Source of the DNA: Aequorivita antarctica | GTDB taxonomy: Bacteria > Bacteroidota > Bacteroidia > Flavobacteriales > Flavobacteriaceae | Assembly: GCF_007997155.1 (NCBI RefSeq) | Contig: NZ_VORT01000004.1 | Location: forward strand, 1 to 64,000 | Direction: 5' to 3' | Length of the DNA stretch: 64,000 nucleotides | Shown here: positions 43,449-51,687 of the stretch, one piece after another | How positions within the stretch are numbered: position 1 is the stretch's first letter | Layout: each line of letters opens with the position of its first letter | Position numbers and translations under genes: made by a program | The notes under the pieces: model-generated | The model's input: the letters and a program-made list of their open reading frames with translations, nothing else | Databases searched by the model: none | Told to the model about the DNA's origin: nothing

Positions 43449-44593
43449 TATTGCAATTTATCAAAAAAGTAAAGTTCGTGTTTTGGAAACAATTCTGGGT
43501 GAAGTATTTTTATGAGGTCTTTTAAAACCAAGTCTGGCCTGTTTGGTGCCAGTTCAAAATAAATTACGCCTCCAGTTTCGCCTTTCTTCAAACTATATGT
43601 ATAAATATTTCCAGTTTTAAATGCTTTAAATTGAGTGTAAGCTTGGTTTGTGTTTTTCATTTCTTCCAAACTCGTAAATTGTCCAGGCCCAATCCAAACT
43701 TCGGCATCGTGCCCTTTTTCCATGACCGATTCCAAATTTAGCGATAGACCTCCTGTGCCTCTTGAATCTTTCCACAAATAATCACCGTTGGCATCGGCTA
43801 TAAACTGTGCGCCCCAACTTTCGCCCTGGGGCATGAACCAAACGTCTTTATACATTGCACCGCTAATAACGGTAGGTATTCCTGGAGCTGTGGAAGCAAG
43901 TTTTTTTGCTGAAAGATATTCTGTTTCAATAGTTTTGAAAATGCTATCGGCTTCTTTTTCTTTATCGAAAAGAACACCGAAAAATTTTATCCATTCGGCT
44001 TTCCCCAAGGGTGAGGTTTCCGTCCAGTCTGAATTGTAAAGCACAGGAATCCCTGTTTTTTCAATAGTTGCGAAGGTTGAATTATTTCCGTCAACAGCAA
44101 AACCAATCACCGCATCAGGTTTTAAATCGATTAATATTTCAGTGTTTATGTCTTCGTTTCTGCCCAGTTCAGTTATTTTTCCTTCTGAAATTATTTTGCG
44201 CATTTTTTCGGAAGAAATATAATTTAGGTTTGGAAAACCTACTAACGTTTTGTTTTCATCCAACATTTCCAAAGAAGGAATATGTGTAGTTGAAGTAACA
44301 ACCATTCGTTTTACAGGAACCTCAACAACGGCATCATAAATTTCAGGATTTGGAAGCGAACCATTTTTTTCAACCAAAGCATATTTAAATGTTTTGCTGG
44401 TTCCAGGCCATGGGTTTTTCAGAGTGATGGTTTTATATCCTTCAAAAGTGTTGATTTCAAATCCTTTTGCATATTTAATTTCCGAAGATTGCTTTTCAAT
44501 ATTGGCGATTTCTTCGGTTTTAGTATTAGGATTATCGTTTTTACAGGAGGCAAAAACACAGAGAAAAATGATTAGTAAAACAATTTTTTGCAT
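43448..44593 (-). CDS. btuF: Cobalamin-binding lipoprotein (BtuF-like)
   Basis: 381 residues from the ATG at 44593; the frame extends two codons to a TTG but ATG is preferred. Lipobox signal MQKIVLLIIFLCVFASCKN. Class III periplasmic binding protein: VPVKRMVVTSTTHIPSLEML, LGRNEDINTEILIDLKPDAVIG, GGLSLNLESV and a C-terminal RPDLVLKDLIKILHPELF. Hands B12 to BtuC. A minus-strand TATTTTTG box (44597-44604) ends only 3 bases before the ATG, so the mRNA may be leaderless. Confidence 0.85.
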   Translation of the reverse strand: MQKIVLLIIFLCVFASCKNDNPNTKTEEIANIEKQSSEIKYAKGFEINTFEGYKTITLKNPWPGTSKTFKYALVEKNGSLPNPEIYDAVVEVPVKRMVVTSTTHIPSLEMLDENKTLVGFPNLNYISSEKMRKIISEGKITELGRNEDINTEILIDLKPDAVIGFAVDGNNSTFATIEKTGIPVLYNSDWTETSPLGKAEWIKFFGVLFDKEKEADSIFKTIETEYLSAKKLASTAPGIPTVISGAMYKDVWFMPQGESWGAQFIADANGDYLWKDSRGTGGLSLNLESVMEKGHDAEVWIGPGQFTSLEEMKNTNQAYTQFKAFKTGNIYTYSLKKGETGGVIYFELAPNRPDLVLKDLIKILHPELFPKHELYFFDKLQ

Positions 44594-44614
44594 CCTCAAA
44601 AATAATGGTTTTGT

Positions 44615-44646
44615 TTGGGCGAACTAGTATTTATACCCTATTTTTG
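44615..44646 (+). promoter_or_regulatory. Promoter of the riboswitch-btuB operon
   Basis: TTG (44615-44617), a 21-bp spacer and TATTTTTG (44639-44646) match the Bacteroidota promoter, just upstream of the riboswitch. Confidence 0.6.
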
Positions 44647-44654
44647 CAATGAAT

Positions 44655-44838
44655 TTTGGTGAGCAAATTTCCATAATGGAAATTGCTCTTAAAAGGGAAT
44701 TCGGTTAAAAACCGAAGCTGTTCCCGCAACTGTAAGTCGTCCCGAAATATTTTCGGGCGTGCATTCTTCAAAACCACTGTCCTGATGGCTATCGGGATGG
44801 GAAGGTGGCACAAAAGACAAGCCAGGAGACCTGCCAAA
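44655..44838 (+). ncRNA. Cobalamin riboswitch
   Basis: An RNA leader with the diagnostic elements: AAAAGGGAAT followed by a short hairpin, GCTGTTCCCGCAACTGTAA, and the B12 box GCCAGGAGACCTGCC (44821-44835). Adenosyl- or hydroxocobalamin binding represses the downstream genes. It controls btuB and the BtuG-like gene. The divergent btuFCD operon has no such leader. Confidence 0.95.
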
Positions 44839-44882
44839 ATTGTAACATAAAATCATCAAACTTTCGGGATAAAGGTTGAATT

Positions 44883-46715
44883 ATGAAACAAAATTGGCTC
44901 CATATTGTTTTTATTTTTTTTCTGTGCACGGCTTCTGCGTATGCGCAATTGGACAGCATTCAGCACTTGCCAGAAGTGATGCTGACAGATTCCAAACTCG
45001 TCCATTTTTCAAAAGGTTTTAAACTTGAAAAACTGAGCGATTCATTGGTTAAAAGAAACGCTACTTCGTTGACCGAAACGCTTCGTTATAATACTTCAAT
45101 ATATTTTAAGGAAAACGGTTTCGGAATGGTTTCATCGCCATCTTTCCGTGGCACAAATGCCGCGCAAACAGCTGTGGTTTGGAACGGAATAAACATCAAT
45201 TCGGTGTTTACGGGACAAACGGACTTCAATACAATTTCACCGTTAAACTATAACGAAATTTCCATCAGAAGTGGAGGAGGAGGCGTACAATACGGAAGCG
45301 GAGCCGTGGGCGGAAGTATCCACTTGAACAATACATATTCCTTCAAAAAAATTGATACTACTGAGGTTGGATTGCGTTACGGAAGTTTTTCGACCGTAGG
45401 CGGAAATGCCAGCACAACCCAAACTTGGGGCGATCATTATTTGAATATAGGTGTGGATTTTATAAGTTCTGAAAATGATTATGACTATGTTGGAAAAGAA
45501 CAAAGGAATAATCATGGACAATTTGTACGCTTTGCGGCAAAAGTGAACGAAGCCCGAAAACTGAAACGTGGCGTTGCTACTTGGAATTCGGAGTACACCT
45601 ATAACGACCGTAATTTTTCTGGCAGTTTAAACACTAAAGGGAAAGACGCTTATAAAGATATTACCACCCGAAACCTTTGGCAATTACAGCAGAAAGTCGG
45701 CGTTTTCAATACTAAAGGGAGTGTTGCCCACCTTTTTGAACAATACAATTATTTTCCGGAAAGTGAAAACCCATTTAATACTGGTGGGAAAGCAAATACT
45801 TTTATTGGGGCGTTTCAGTCCGAGGTTTTACTCCAAAAAAAAATACGGATAAATGGAAAACTTGAATATACCTATGTTAAAGCCGAAGGTGATAATGTTG
45901 GAGATAATTCCAGGAAAACATTGGCAGCCGTGTTATTAATGAACTACAAGCTTTCTGAAAAATTTAATTATGGAATTAATTTTCGGCAGGAATTTTTAAA
46001 TGATTTTGACAATCCGTTCCTTTTTTCTGCGGATGCGAAATATAGCGTTTCAAAAAACTATGCACTCCGTATAAATGGATCAAAAAATTATCGGGTACCA
46101 ACATTCAACGATTTGTATTGGTACGCTGGTGGAAATATTGATTTGAAACCGGAAACTTCATATCAAGTAGAACTTGGGCAGGAAGTTTCAGTTGGAAAAC
46201 TGAAAGTTGATGTTGCTGCCTATTATATTTCTTCTGAAGATTTAATAAAGTGGATTCCCGGAAACGGTGGACTTTGGCAACCCGTAAATATCAGCAAAAC
46301 CAGAAATTATGGCATTGAGGCTGTACTTGGATATTTTTTAAAGCTCAACAATAAACAATCATTGGATTTTAACGCAAACTATTCATATACCAAAGCGGAA
46401 GATTTGGAAAAGGAGAAGCAACTTATTTATGTCCCTTTTCATAAAACTTCTAGTACAATTGAGTATAATTTCAAACACTTTTCGTTTTATATTCAAGGAT
46501 TATTCAATGGTGAAGCATACACAGCCACGGACAATAGTGAAAGTGTAGCTAGTTACACCATCTTCAATCTTGGAGCGCAATACACATTGCCATTTAACCC
46601 AAATATAACTTTTGGTGGGCGGCTTAAAAATGTTTTTAATGTGTATTATGAAAACGTTGCATACAGACCAATGCCATCCCGAAGCATTCAAATATTCTTA
46701 AATTTTAATATATAA
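44883..46715 (+). CDS. btuB: TonB-dependent cobalamin receptor (BtuB-like)
   Basis: 610 residues. Signal peptide MKQNWLHIVFIFFLCTASAYAQ, plug domain (SLTETLRYNTSIYFKENGFGMVSSPSFRGT, VVWNGININS, RSGGGGVQYGSGAVGGSI), then a 22-strand barrel ending SIQIFLNFNI with a terminal Ile. Takes B12 across the outer membrane with TonB energy. Start 45 bases after the B12 box of the riboswitch. Confidence 0.93.
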   Translation: MKQNWLHIVFIFFLCTASAYAQLDSIQHLPEVMLTDSKLVHFSKGFKLEKLSDSLVKRNATSLTETLRYNTSIYFKENGFGMVSSPSFRGTNAAQTAVVWNGININSVFTGQTDFNTISPLNYNEISIRSGGGGVQYGSGAVGGSIHLNNTYSFKKIDTTEVGLRYGSFSTVGGNASTTQTWGDHYLNIGVDFISSENDYDYVGKEQRNNHGQFVRFAAKVNEARKLKRGVATWNSEYTYNDRNFSGSLNTKGKDAYKDITTRNLWQLQQKVGVFNTKGSVAHLFEQYNYFPESENPFNTGGKANTFIGAFQSEVLLQKKIRINGKLEYTYVKAEGDNVGDNSRKTLAAVLLMNYKLSEKFNYGINFRQEFLNDFDNPFLFSADAKYSVSKNYALRINGSKNYRVPTFNDLYWYAGGNIDLKPETSYQVELGQEVSVGKLKVDVAAYYISSEDLIKWIPGNGGLWQPVNISKTRNYGIEAVLGYFLKLNNKQSLDFNANYSYTKAEDLEKEKQLIYVPFHKTSSTIEYNFKHFSFYIQGLFNGEAYTATDNSESVASYTIFNLGAQYTLPFNPNITFGGRLKNVFNVYYENVAYRPMPSRSIQIFLNFNI

Positions 46716-46720
46716 CTAAA

Positions 46721-47779
46721 ATGAAAACTATGAAGAAAATAATTTTTATGGCCTTTACGGCTTTGCTATTTGCGGCTTGTAATAGTGATGATGATAACGT
46801 TCAATCAGAATATATTCCTGCAGCTTTTGCGAAAGGTATTTTTATTACCAACGAAGGCCCATTTAATAATGGAAGTGGTAACATCACATACATTTCTGAA
46901 GATTATAGTACGGTGGCGCAAAACATATACAGAAATGTGAATGGAACGGAACTGGGTAATATAGTACAGTCCATGGGCTTTAACGATGACAACGCATACA
47001 TTGTGGTAAGCAATTCACAAAAAATTGTAATTGCCAACCGTTATACTTTTCAAAGTGTAGATTCCATAAAAACTGACTTAAACAATCCGCGTTATTTTGT
47101 ATCTATTGGAGGCAACAAAGGGTATGTGAGCAATTGGGGTGATCCGAATGACAATGCAGATGATTATTTAGCTGTTGTGGACTTACGGACCAATACGGTT
47201 TCATCAACTATTCCTGTAGCTTTTGGACCCGAGAGAATGGTTACCTATAACAATAAAATCTATGTAGCCCATCAAGGAGCTTACGGGCAGAACAATTTGA
47301 TATCCGTGATTTCGGGAACCTCTGTTGAAAATACAATAACTGTGGGCGATGTTCCCAACTCCATGGTAGTTTCTGGAAGCACACTGTATGTGCTTTGCGG
47401 TGGAAATCCAAGCTATACTGGTACTGAAACAGCTGGGTCTTTAGTGAAAATTGATCTTTCAATTGGGCAGGTTACACAGACATATTCTTTAGGAACCACA
47501 CAACACCCATCTAGTTTGACAATGGATGGAACGAATCTATTTTATAACCTTGACGGAAAAGTTTATAAAGTGAATACAGCTTCCATTTCATTACCTGGAA
47601 CTGATATTATTTCTGGTAATTTTTATACCCTTCAAGCAAAAGATGGAAAATTGTATGCTGCCGATGCAAAAGATTTTGCGAGTAAAGGTTCTTTGGTAAT
47701 CTATGATTTATCTACCAACCAGCAAATTCAGGATTATCAAACTGGTATCGTTCCAGGCGGAATTTATTTTAATGAATAA
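46721..47779 (+). CDS. BtuG-like cobalamin-binding surface lipoprotein (DUF5074)
   Basis: 352 residues, 5 bases after btuB. Lipobox signal MKTMKKIIFMAFTALLFAACN, then an acidic DDD stretch as in surface-exported Bacteroidota lipoproteins. The body is a seven-bladed beta-propeller of YVTN/DUF5074 type (DDNAYIVVSNSQKIVIANRYTF, PRYFVSIGGNKGYVSNWG, YLAVVDLRTNTVSSTIPV, GGIYFNE). In Bacteroides, BtuG is such a lipoprotein, caps BtuB and binds B12 very tightly. Position and family suggest the same job here. Confidence 0.85.
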   Translation: MKTMKKIIFMAFTALLFAACNSDDDNVQSEYIPAAFAKGIFITNEGPFNNGSGNITYISEDYSTVAQNIYRNVNGTELGNIVQSMGFNDDNAYIVVSNSQKIVIANRYTFQSVDSIKTDLNNPRYFVSIGGNKGYVSNWGDPNDNADDYLAVVDLRTNTVSSTIPVAFGPERMVTYNNKIYVAHQGAYGQNNLISVISGTSVENTITVGDVPNSMVVSGSTLYVLCGGNPSYTGTETAGSLVKIDLSIGQVTQTYSLGTTQHPSSLTMDGTNLFYNLDGKVYKVNTASISLPGTDIISGNFYTLQAKDGKLYAADAKDFASKGSLVIYDLSTNQQIQDYQTGIVPGGIYFNE

Positions 47780-47792
47780 ACTTCAGAATATT

Positions 47793-47830
47793 AAAAAATC
47801 CATTAAGCTAGAAAGCTTAATGGATTTTTT
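47793..47830 (+). terminator. btuB operon terminator
   Basis: AAAAAATCCATTAAGC and GCTTAATGGATTTTTT form a 16-bp stem with a 6-base centre. Three perfect 7-bp tandem copies of TAACTAC follow at 47836-47856. Confidence 0.85.
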
Positions 47831-47870
47831 ATTTCTAACTACTAACTACTAACTACTCAGAACTAAATCA

Positions 47871-49265
47871 CTAATTCCCAATCATTTTTCCATCAATTGG
47901 AGAATTTGCCTTACTATCTGAAAGCTCTTTCAATACTTTGAAATCCTTTTTTCCGTTGAAAGGTCTTCCAGCAATTTCAAAAAGGGCCGCGGCAAGAAGA
48001 GGTTCGTTTTCATTACCCAATTGGCCTAAATCGAAATAATTTTCCTTCAAAGCAATCTGCGGAAATAAACCATCGCCATAATCTGTGTTTCCTGCAACGT
48101 TGGAAGTTTTGAACACCAAGGGCAACATTGCGTAGTAATGAGATGCGCTTGCTTCCTGTCTGCTAAATAATGGAGCTGGCGCATCATAAAGTAAAAATGA
48201 AGCTTGAAATTTTCCAGTAGTTGTATCACCAACTTGTACAGTATTTATATAAGGGTTGAGCCCGTTTATAACCAACTCGCTGGCAGAAGCTGTTCTTTGT
48301 GTAGTTAAAATATAAACATTGCTCAGATTGAGACTGTTTATAGCCGAACCATTGCTAATAGAACTGTCAAAAAGCCCGTCCGATGCGTTTCCTGCTTGGC
48401 GATCAGCGTTCCAAAATTCTTTGTAAAAAACCTGCCCGTTAAACTGGCCTGTTATCATACTAGCCAAATCGGTTGCTGTTTCCACTGCTCCGCCACCGTT
48501 ATAACGAAGATCCAAAACAAGATTGGTAACCCCTTCAGCTTTAAATTGTGCAAATGCATTATTAAGCTGTGTGTCATAATCCTTAATAAACCCGTTGTAC
48601 ATTAAGTAGCCTATTTTTTCGCCATTCACATCTAAGGTTTCTACTTTATATACAGGGTTTTCGTTATATTGGGTTTTGTTCAGCAATGCTGTTTGTCCAG
48701 TGGAGGTAAAGTTTGTTCCATCATAGGTAGCGAGGCCAATGGTATAACTGTTTGGAGTCTGTAAGTCTATATAGTTTTGGCTAGTTATTTGTTGCCCATC
48801 AATAGTGGTAAACAAATCACCGCGTTTTAAACCTCGTGCTTCGGCATCTGTGTTTGGCAATACGTAACGCACATAGCCAAAAACATTGCCGCTGTTATCG
48901 GGATAATACACTAGGCCAAACTCCATGCCGTTGCTTAGGCTGATTCCGCTCAAGGCGTCTTCAATTATTCTAAAATCACTAAAAAGACTGCTGAAACGAT
49001 CCTGTGGTGATAATAAATAATCGAACAAAGTTTCGGGAGTGTCGTAATTATTCAAAAAACTATCGAGTTCGCCTTGGCTAGCAAAAGCATCATTCGCTAG
49101 TTCTGGTGTATCAGCTTTGTATAGATAATAATAGTTTAATCCTCGGTATATAAAATTTTGAATATCAAGTGTTGAAGCTGGTTGAATGTTGTCGTCCATA
49201 TCTTCAAAACAAGAAACAAAAAGCATAGAAAGAGCCAATAGGGGAATGAAAAATTTTCTTTTCAT
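47871..49265 (-). CDS. S41 family peptidase lipoprotein
   Basis: 464 residues. Lipobox signal MKRKFFIPLLALSMLFVSCFED, an N-terminal helical segment, a PDZ domain (LPNTDAEARGLKRGDLFTTIDGQQIT) and the tail-specific protease domain (IGYLMYNGFI, LDLRYNGGGAVETATDLASMITG, nucleophile in RTASASELV, later Lys in GDTTTGK). Cleaves proteins from the C-terminus in the envelope. Stands alone, facing the riboswitch operon. Confidence 0.93.
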   Translation of the reverse strand: MKRKFFIPLLALSMLFVSCFEDMDDNIQPASTLDIQNFIYRGLNYYYLYKADTPELANDAFASQGELDSFLNNYDTPETLFDYLLSPQDRFSSLFSDFRIIEDALSGISLSNGMEFGLVYYPDNSGNVFGYVRYVLPNTDAEARGLKRGDLFTTIDGQQITSQNYIDLQTPNSYTIGLATYDGTNFTSTGQTALLNKTQYNENPVYKVETLDVNGEKIGYLMYNGFIKDYDTQLNNAFAQFKAEGVTNLVLDLRYNGGGAVETATDLASMITGQFNGQVFYKEFWNADRQAGNASDGLFDSSISNGSAINSLNLSNVYILTTQRTASASELVINGLNPYINTVQVGDTTTGKFQASFLLYDAPAPLFSRQEASASHYYAMLPLVFKTSNVAGNTDYGDGLFPQIALKENYFDLGQLGNENEPLLAAALFEIAGRPFNGKKDFKVLKELSDSKANSPIDGKMIGN

Positions 49266-49497
49266 AGTAAGGTTTGTTAATGTTTGGAATTAAAACAGGT
49301 AAATTAGGGATTATATTGCAATGGTAAAAATATGTTTTTTAGTCGAAATTATTTTAGACGATTTAAAATGAATTATTTTGGAATAGAAACAAAACTAAAA
49401 GTAATTAAGAAACAGTCCTTAAGAGAAACAGGATTGATTCACAAATTAATAATAAAACCCTCCAGTACCTTGGTTCTTAATTTCTTTTAAAAAGTAT

Positions 49498-49523
49498 TGT
49501 AACAAAAATTGACCCCGTTCGTC
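49498..49523 (+). promoter_or_regulatory. ECF-type promoter (probable autoregulation)
   Basis: TGTAAC (49498-49503), a 16-bp spacer and CGTC (49520-49523) match the general ECF sigma promoter pattern (AAC ... CGTC), 38 bases before the ATG of the ECF sigma gene. Confidence 0.6.
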
Positions 49524-49560
49524 ATTTAAATAGAAGCCGGAAAAACAACAACCACCAAAG

Positions 49561-50067
49561 ATGGACAAAACCGAATTTATTGCTTTAGTAATGCCCTTTA
49601 AGGATAGGTTGTACCGTTTGTCCAAAAGAATTTTGGTATCCAAAGATGAAGCTGAAGATGCCGTGCAAGAAGTGTTTTTGAAATTGTGGAGCGGAAAGGA
49701 AAACATTGAAAACTATAAAAATCCAGAAGCATTTGCTATCACAATGACCAAAAATTATTGTTTGGACCGGTTGAAATCGAAACAGGCTTCTAATTTGAAG
49801 ATTGTTCATAGCAACTATCAAACTTCAGAAAATATTGAAAAAAAGATTGAAGCTAACGATGGTGTGGAAATTGTTTTCAAAATAATGGAAACTTTGCCAG
49901 AGCAACAGAAAATAGTGCTTCAATTGCGAGATGTGGAACAATTTGAGTTTTCAGAAATCGCAAAAATGCTGGATAGTAATGAAACAGCAATACGAGTGAC
50001 ACTTTCCCGTGCACGAAAAACAGTTAGAGACGCAATGATTAAAAAATACAATTATGGAATCGGTTAA
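49561..50067 (+). CDS. ECF RNA polymerase sigma factor
   Basis: 168 residues. Region 2: RLYRLSKRILVSKDEAEDAVQEVFLKLWSGKENIENYKNPEAFAITMTKNYCLDRLK. Region 4: LPEQQKIVLQLRDVEQFEFSEIAKMLDSNETAIRVTLSRARKTVRDAM. First gene of a four-gene operon; the next frame overlaps it by 14 bases. A canonical ECF promoter sits upstream, so it probably drives itself. Confidence 0.93.
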   Translation: MDKTEFIALVMPFKDRLYRLSKRILVSKDEAEDAVQEVFLKLWSGKENIENYKNPEAFAITMTKNYCLDRLKSKQASNLKIVHSNYQTSENIEKKIEANDGVEIVFKIMETLPEQQKIVLQLRDVEQFEFSEIAKMLDSNETAIRVTLSRARKTVRDAMIKKYNYGIG

Positions 50068-50491
50068 CGTAAAAAAAATACTGGATGCCTATTTTGAAGG
50101 CACAACAAGCCTTGAAGAAGAAAAAAGGTTGCAGGACTATTTCAACAGCGAAAAGGTTGCGGACGATTTGGTTCAATACCAACCAATTTTCGCAGGATTG
50201 AAAGTCGCAAAAGAGGAACGCTCAAGCAAAGCATTCACGCTGCCGGAAAGCAAACCTAAAACTATCAAAACTTGGTGGTATTCAGCAGCGGCAATTTTGG
50301 TAGTGGCATTTGGGGTGGGAAGCTTTTACTTTTCACAACCGCACTATTCACAAGAGGAAAAGGAAGCGCTAGCAGCTTTTGAAAAGAGCAAAAACGCAAT
50401 GATGCTACTTTCAGAAAATTTAAACAGAGGCGCTGAACAGCTCACGTTTGTAGAACAATTTACGATAACGAAGGAAAAAATATTTGAATAA
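50054..50491 (+). CDS. Putative anti-sigma factor
   Basis: 145 residues, start inside the sigma gene. Cytoplasmic N-terminal domain with VKKILDAYFEGTTSLEEEKRLQDYFNSE (pattern common in sigma-linked Bacteroidota proteins), a membrane helix (WWYSAAAILVVAFGVGSFYFS, about 80-100), then a helical periplasmic tail. Inferred to hold the sigma factor at the membrane. Translational coupling by the 14-base overlap supports a fixed ratio. Confidence 0.75.
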   Translation: MESVNVKKILDAYFEGTTSLEEEKRLQDYFNSEKVADDLVQYQPIFAGLKVAKEERSSKAFTLPESKPKTIKTWWYSAAAILVVAFGVGSFYFSQPHYSQEEKEALAAFEKSKNAMMLLSENLNRGAEQLTFVEQFTITKEKIFE

Positions 50492-50539
50492 GGATTAAAT
50501 AATAAAACAATTAAAACAACAAACATTAAATTATAAACG

Positions 50540-51079
50540 ATGAAAAAAATAGCAATAATACTAGCAATGGCAATAGCGCCGATGGTTTCTTGGGCACAGA
50601 ATGCTTTTGATTCCTTTGAAAATGAAAAAGATGTAACCTCTGTAGTGGTTACCAAAAACATGTTCAAACTTTTGAGCAAAATGGATTTAAATTCTACCGA
50701 TCCCGAAGCCCAAGCATATCTTAAAATGGTTAATGATCTAGACAACATCAAAATTTTTACAACAGACAATCCTGGTGTGGCAAAAAAAATGGACGATGCT
50801 GTTGCAAATTATATTTCTACCTCGAAGAATTTGGGTGAATTGATGCGCGTTAAAGAAGATGGTAAAAACATTAAATTTTACAGTAAAGAAGGTAAAAACG
50901 AAAATTTCGTTAGTGAGCTGTTGATGCACCTTGACGGAATGGTGGACGGAAAACCGACCACTATAATTATGAGCATTACGGGAAATATAGATTTGAAACA
51001 GATTTCAAAACTGACAGAAGATTTAAAAGTTCCGGGCAGCGAGCAATTGAAAAATATTGACAAAAAGAAAAAGCAATAA
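50540..51079 (+). CDS. DUF4252 domain secreted protein
   Basis: 179 residues. Signal peptide MKKIAIILAMAIAPMVSWAQN, then DUF4252: FENEKDVTSVVVTKNMFKLLSKM, MVNDLDNIKIFTTDN, LMRVKEDGKNIKFYSKEGKNENFVSELLMHLDG and TTIIMSITGNIDLKQISKLTEDL. Periplasmic, unknown function, typically encoded next to an ECF sigma factor in Bacteroidota. It ends in a Lys-rich tail. First of a tandem pair. Confidence 0.88.
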   Translation: MKKIAIILAMAIAPMVSWAQNAFDSFENEKDVTSVVVTKNMFKLLSKMDLNSTDPEAQAYLKMVNDLDNIKIFTTDNPGVAKKMDDAVANYISTSKNLGELMRVKEDGKNIKFYSKEGKNENFVSELLMHLDGMVDGKPTTIIMSITGNIDLKQISKLTEDLKVPGSEQLKNIDKKKKQ

Positions 51080-51081
51080 CT

Positions 51082-51621
51082 ATGGTACTCCTAAAATATT
51101 TTATGGCCTTTATATTAGGCGCAATGGCTTTGGTTTCCTGCAGCGATAAATCTTTGCAGAAGTATTTAGTGGAAAAGCAGGATGATGATAAGTTTGTGAA
51201 AATGGACGTTGCCGCTAGCTTACTTCAAGGAAGAAACAGCAACTTTACGCAGGAAGAGAAGGATATCCTGAACACCATAAAAAAAGTAAATGTAGTAGCC
51301 TATCCTATCGTTGATGGTGATACGACTGATTATGAAAAGGAAAGACAAGAATTGAAATCTATCTTGGATCAAGAGCAATACAAAGAATTGACCCGGATAA
51401 AAAGTAATGATTGGGACGCCACTTTAAAATATACAGGTGAAGAGGATGCCATTGATGAGGTAATTGTTTTTGCAAGCGATGACAAACGCGGCTTTGCGGT
51501 TTTTAGGCTATTGGGCGAAAATATGCGCCCAGATCAAATGCTAAAATTGATGAAATCTGCCGAACGCGGCGATTTGGATGTCTCTAAACTGGAGGGATTC
51601 GGAGAAATATTTAAGGATTAA
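51082..51621 (+). CDS. DUF4252 domain lipoprotein
   Basis: 179 residues, 2 bases after the first DUF4252 gene. Lipobox signal (LKYFMAFILGAMALVSCSD). Weaker but clear relation to its neighbour in KVNVVAYPIVDGDTTDYEKERQELKSIL and DEVIVFASDDKRGFAVFRLLGENMRPDQMLKLMKS. Probably membrane anchored, partner of the first. The operon ends at the terminator 51645-51679. Confidence 0.82.
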   Translation: MVLLKYFMAFILGAMALVSCSDKSLQKYLVEKQDDDKFVKMDVAASLLQGRNSNFTQEEKDILNTIKKVNVVAYPIVDGDTTDYEKERQELKSILDQEQYKELTRIKSNDWDATLKYTGEEDAIDEVIVFASDDKRGFAVFRLLGENMRPDQMLKLMKSAERGDLDVSKLEGFGEIFKD

Positions 51622-51644
51622 ATTTAGTAGATTAATAGTTTGAA

Positions 51645-51679
51645 AAGGCTTCTCCCTAATTAGGGTTGAAGCCTTTTTT
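51645..51679. terminator. Bidirectional terminator
   Basis: AAGGCTTC and GAAGCCTT arms with an inner CCTAATTAGG palindrome and a seven-T run; between the DUF4252 operon and purB, which converge. Confidence 0.85.
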
Positions 51680-51687
51680 TATGGAGT

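Noticed and set aside
47836-47856. Three tandem copies of TAACTAC as a functional repeat
   Set aside because: Short microsatellite after a terminator; no reason to assign function.
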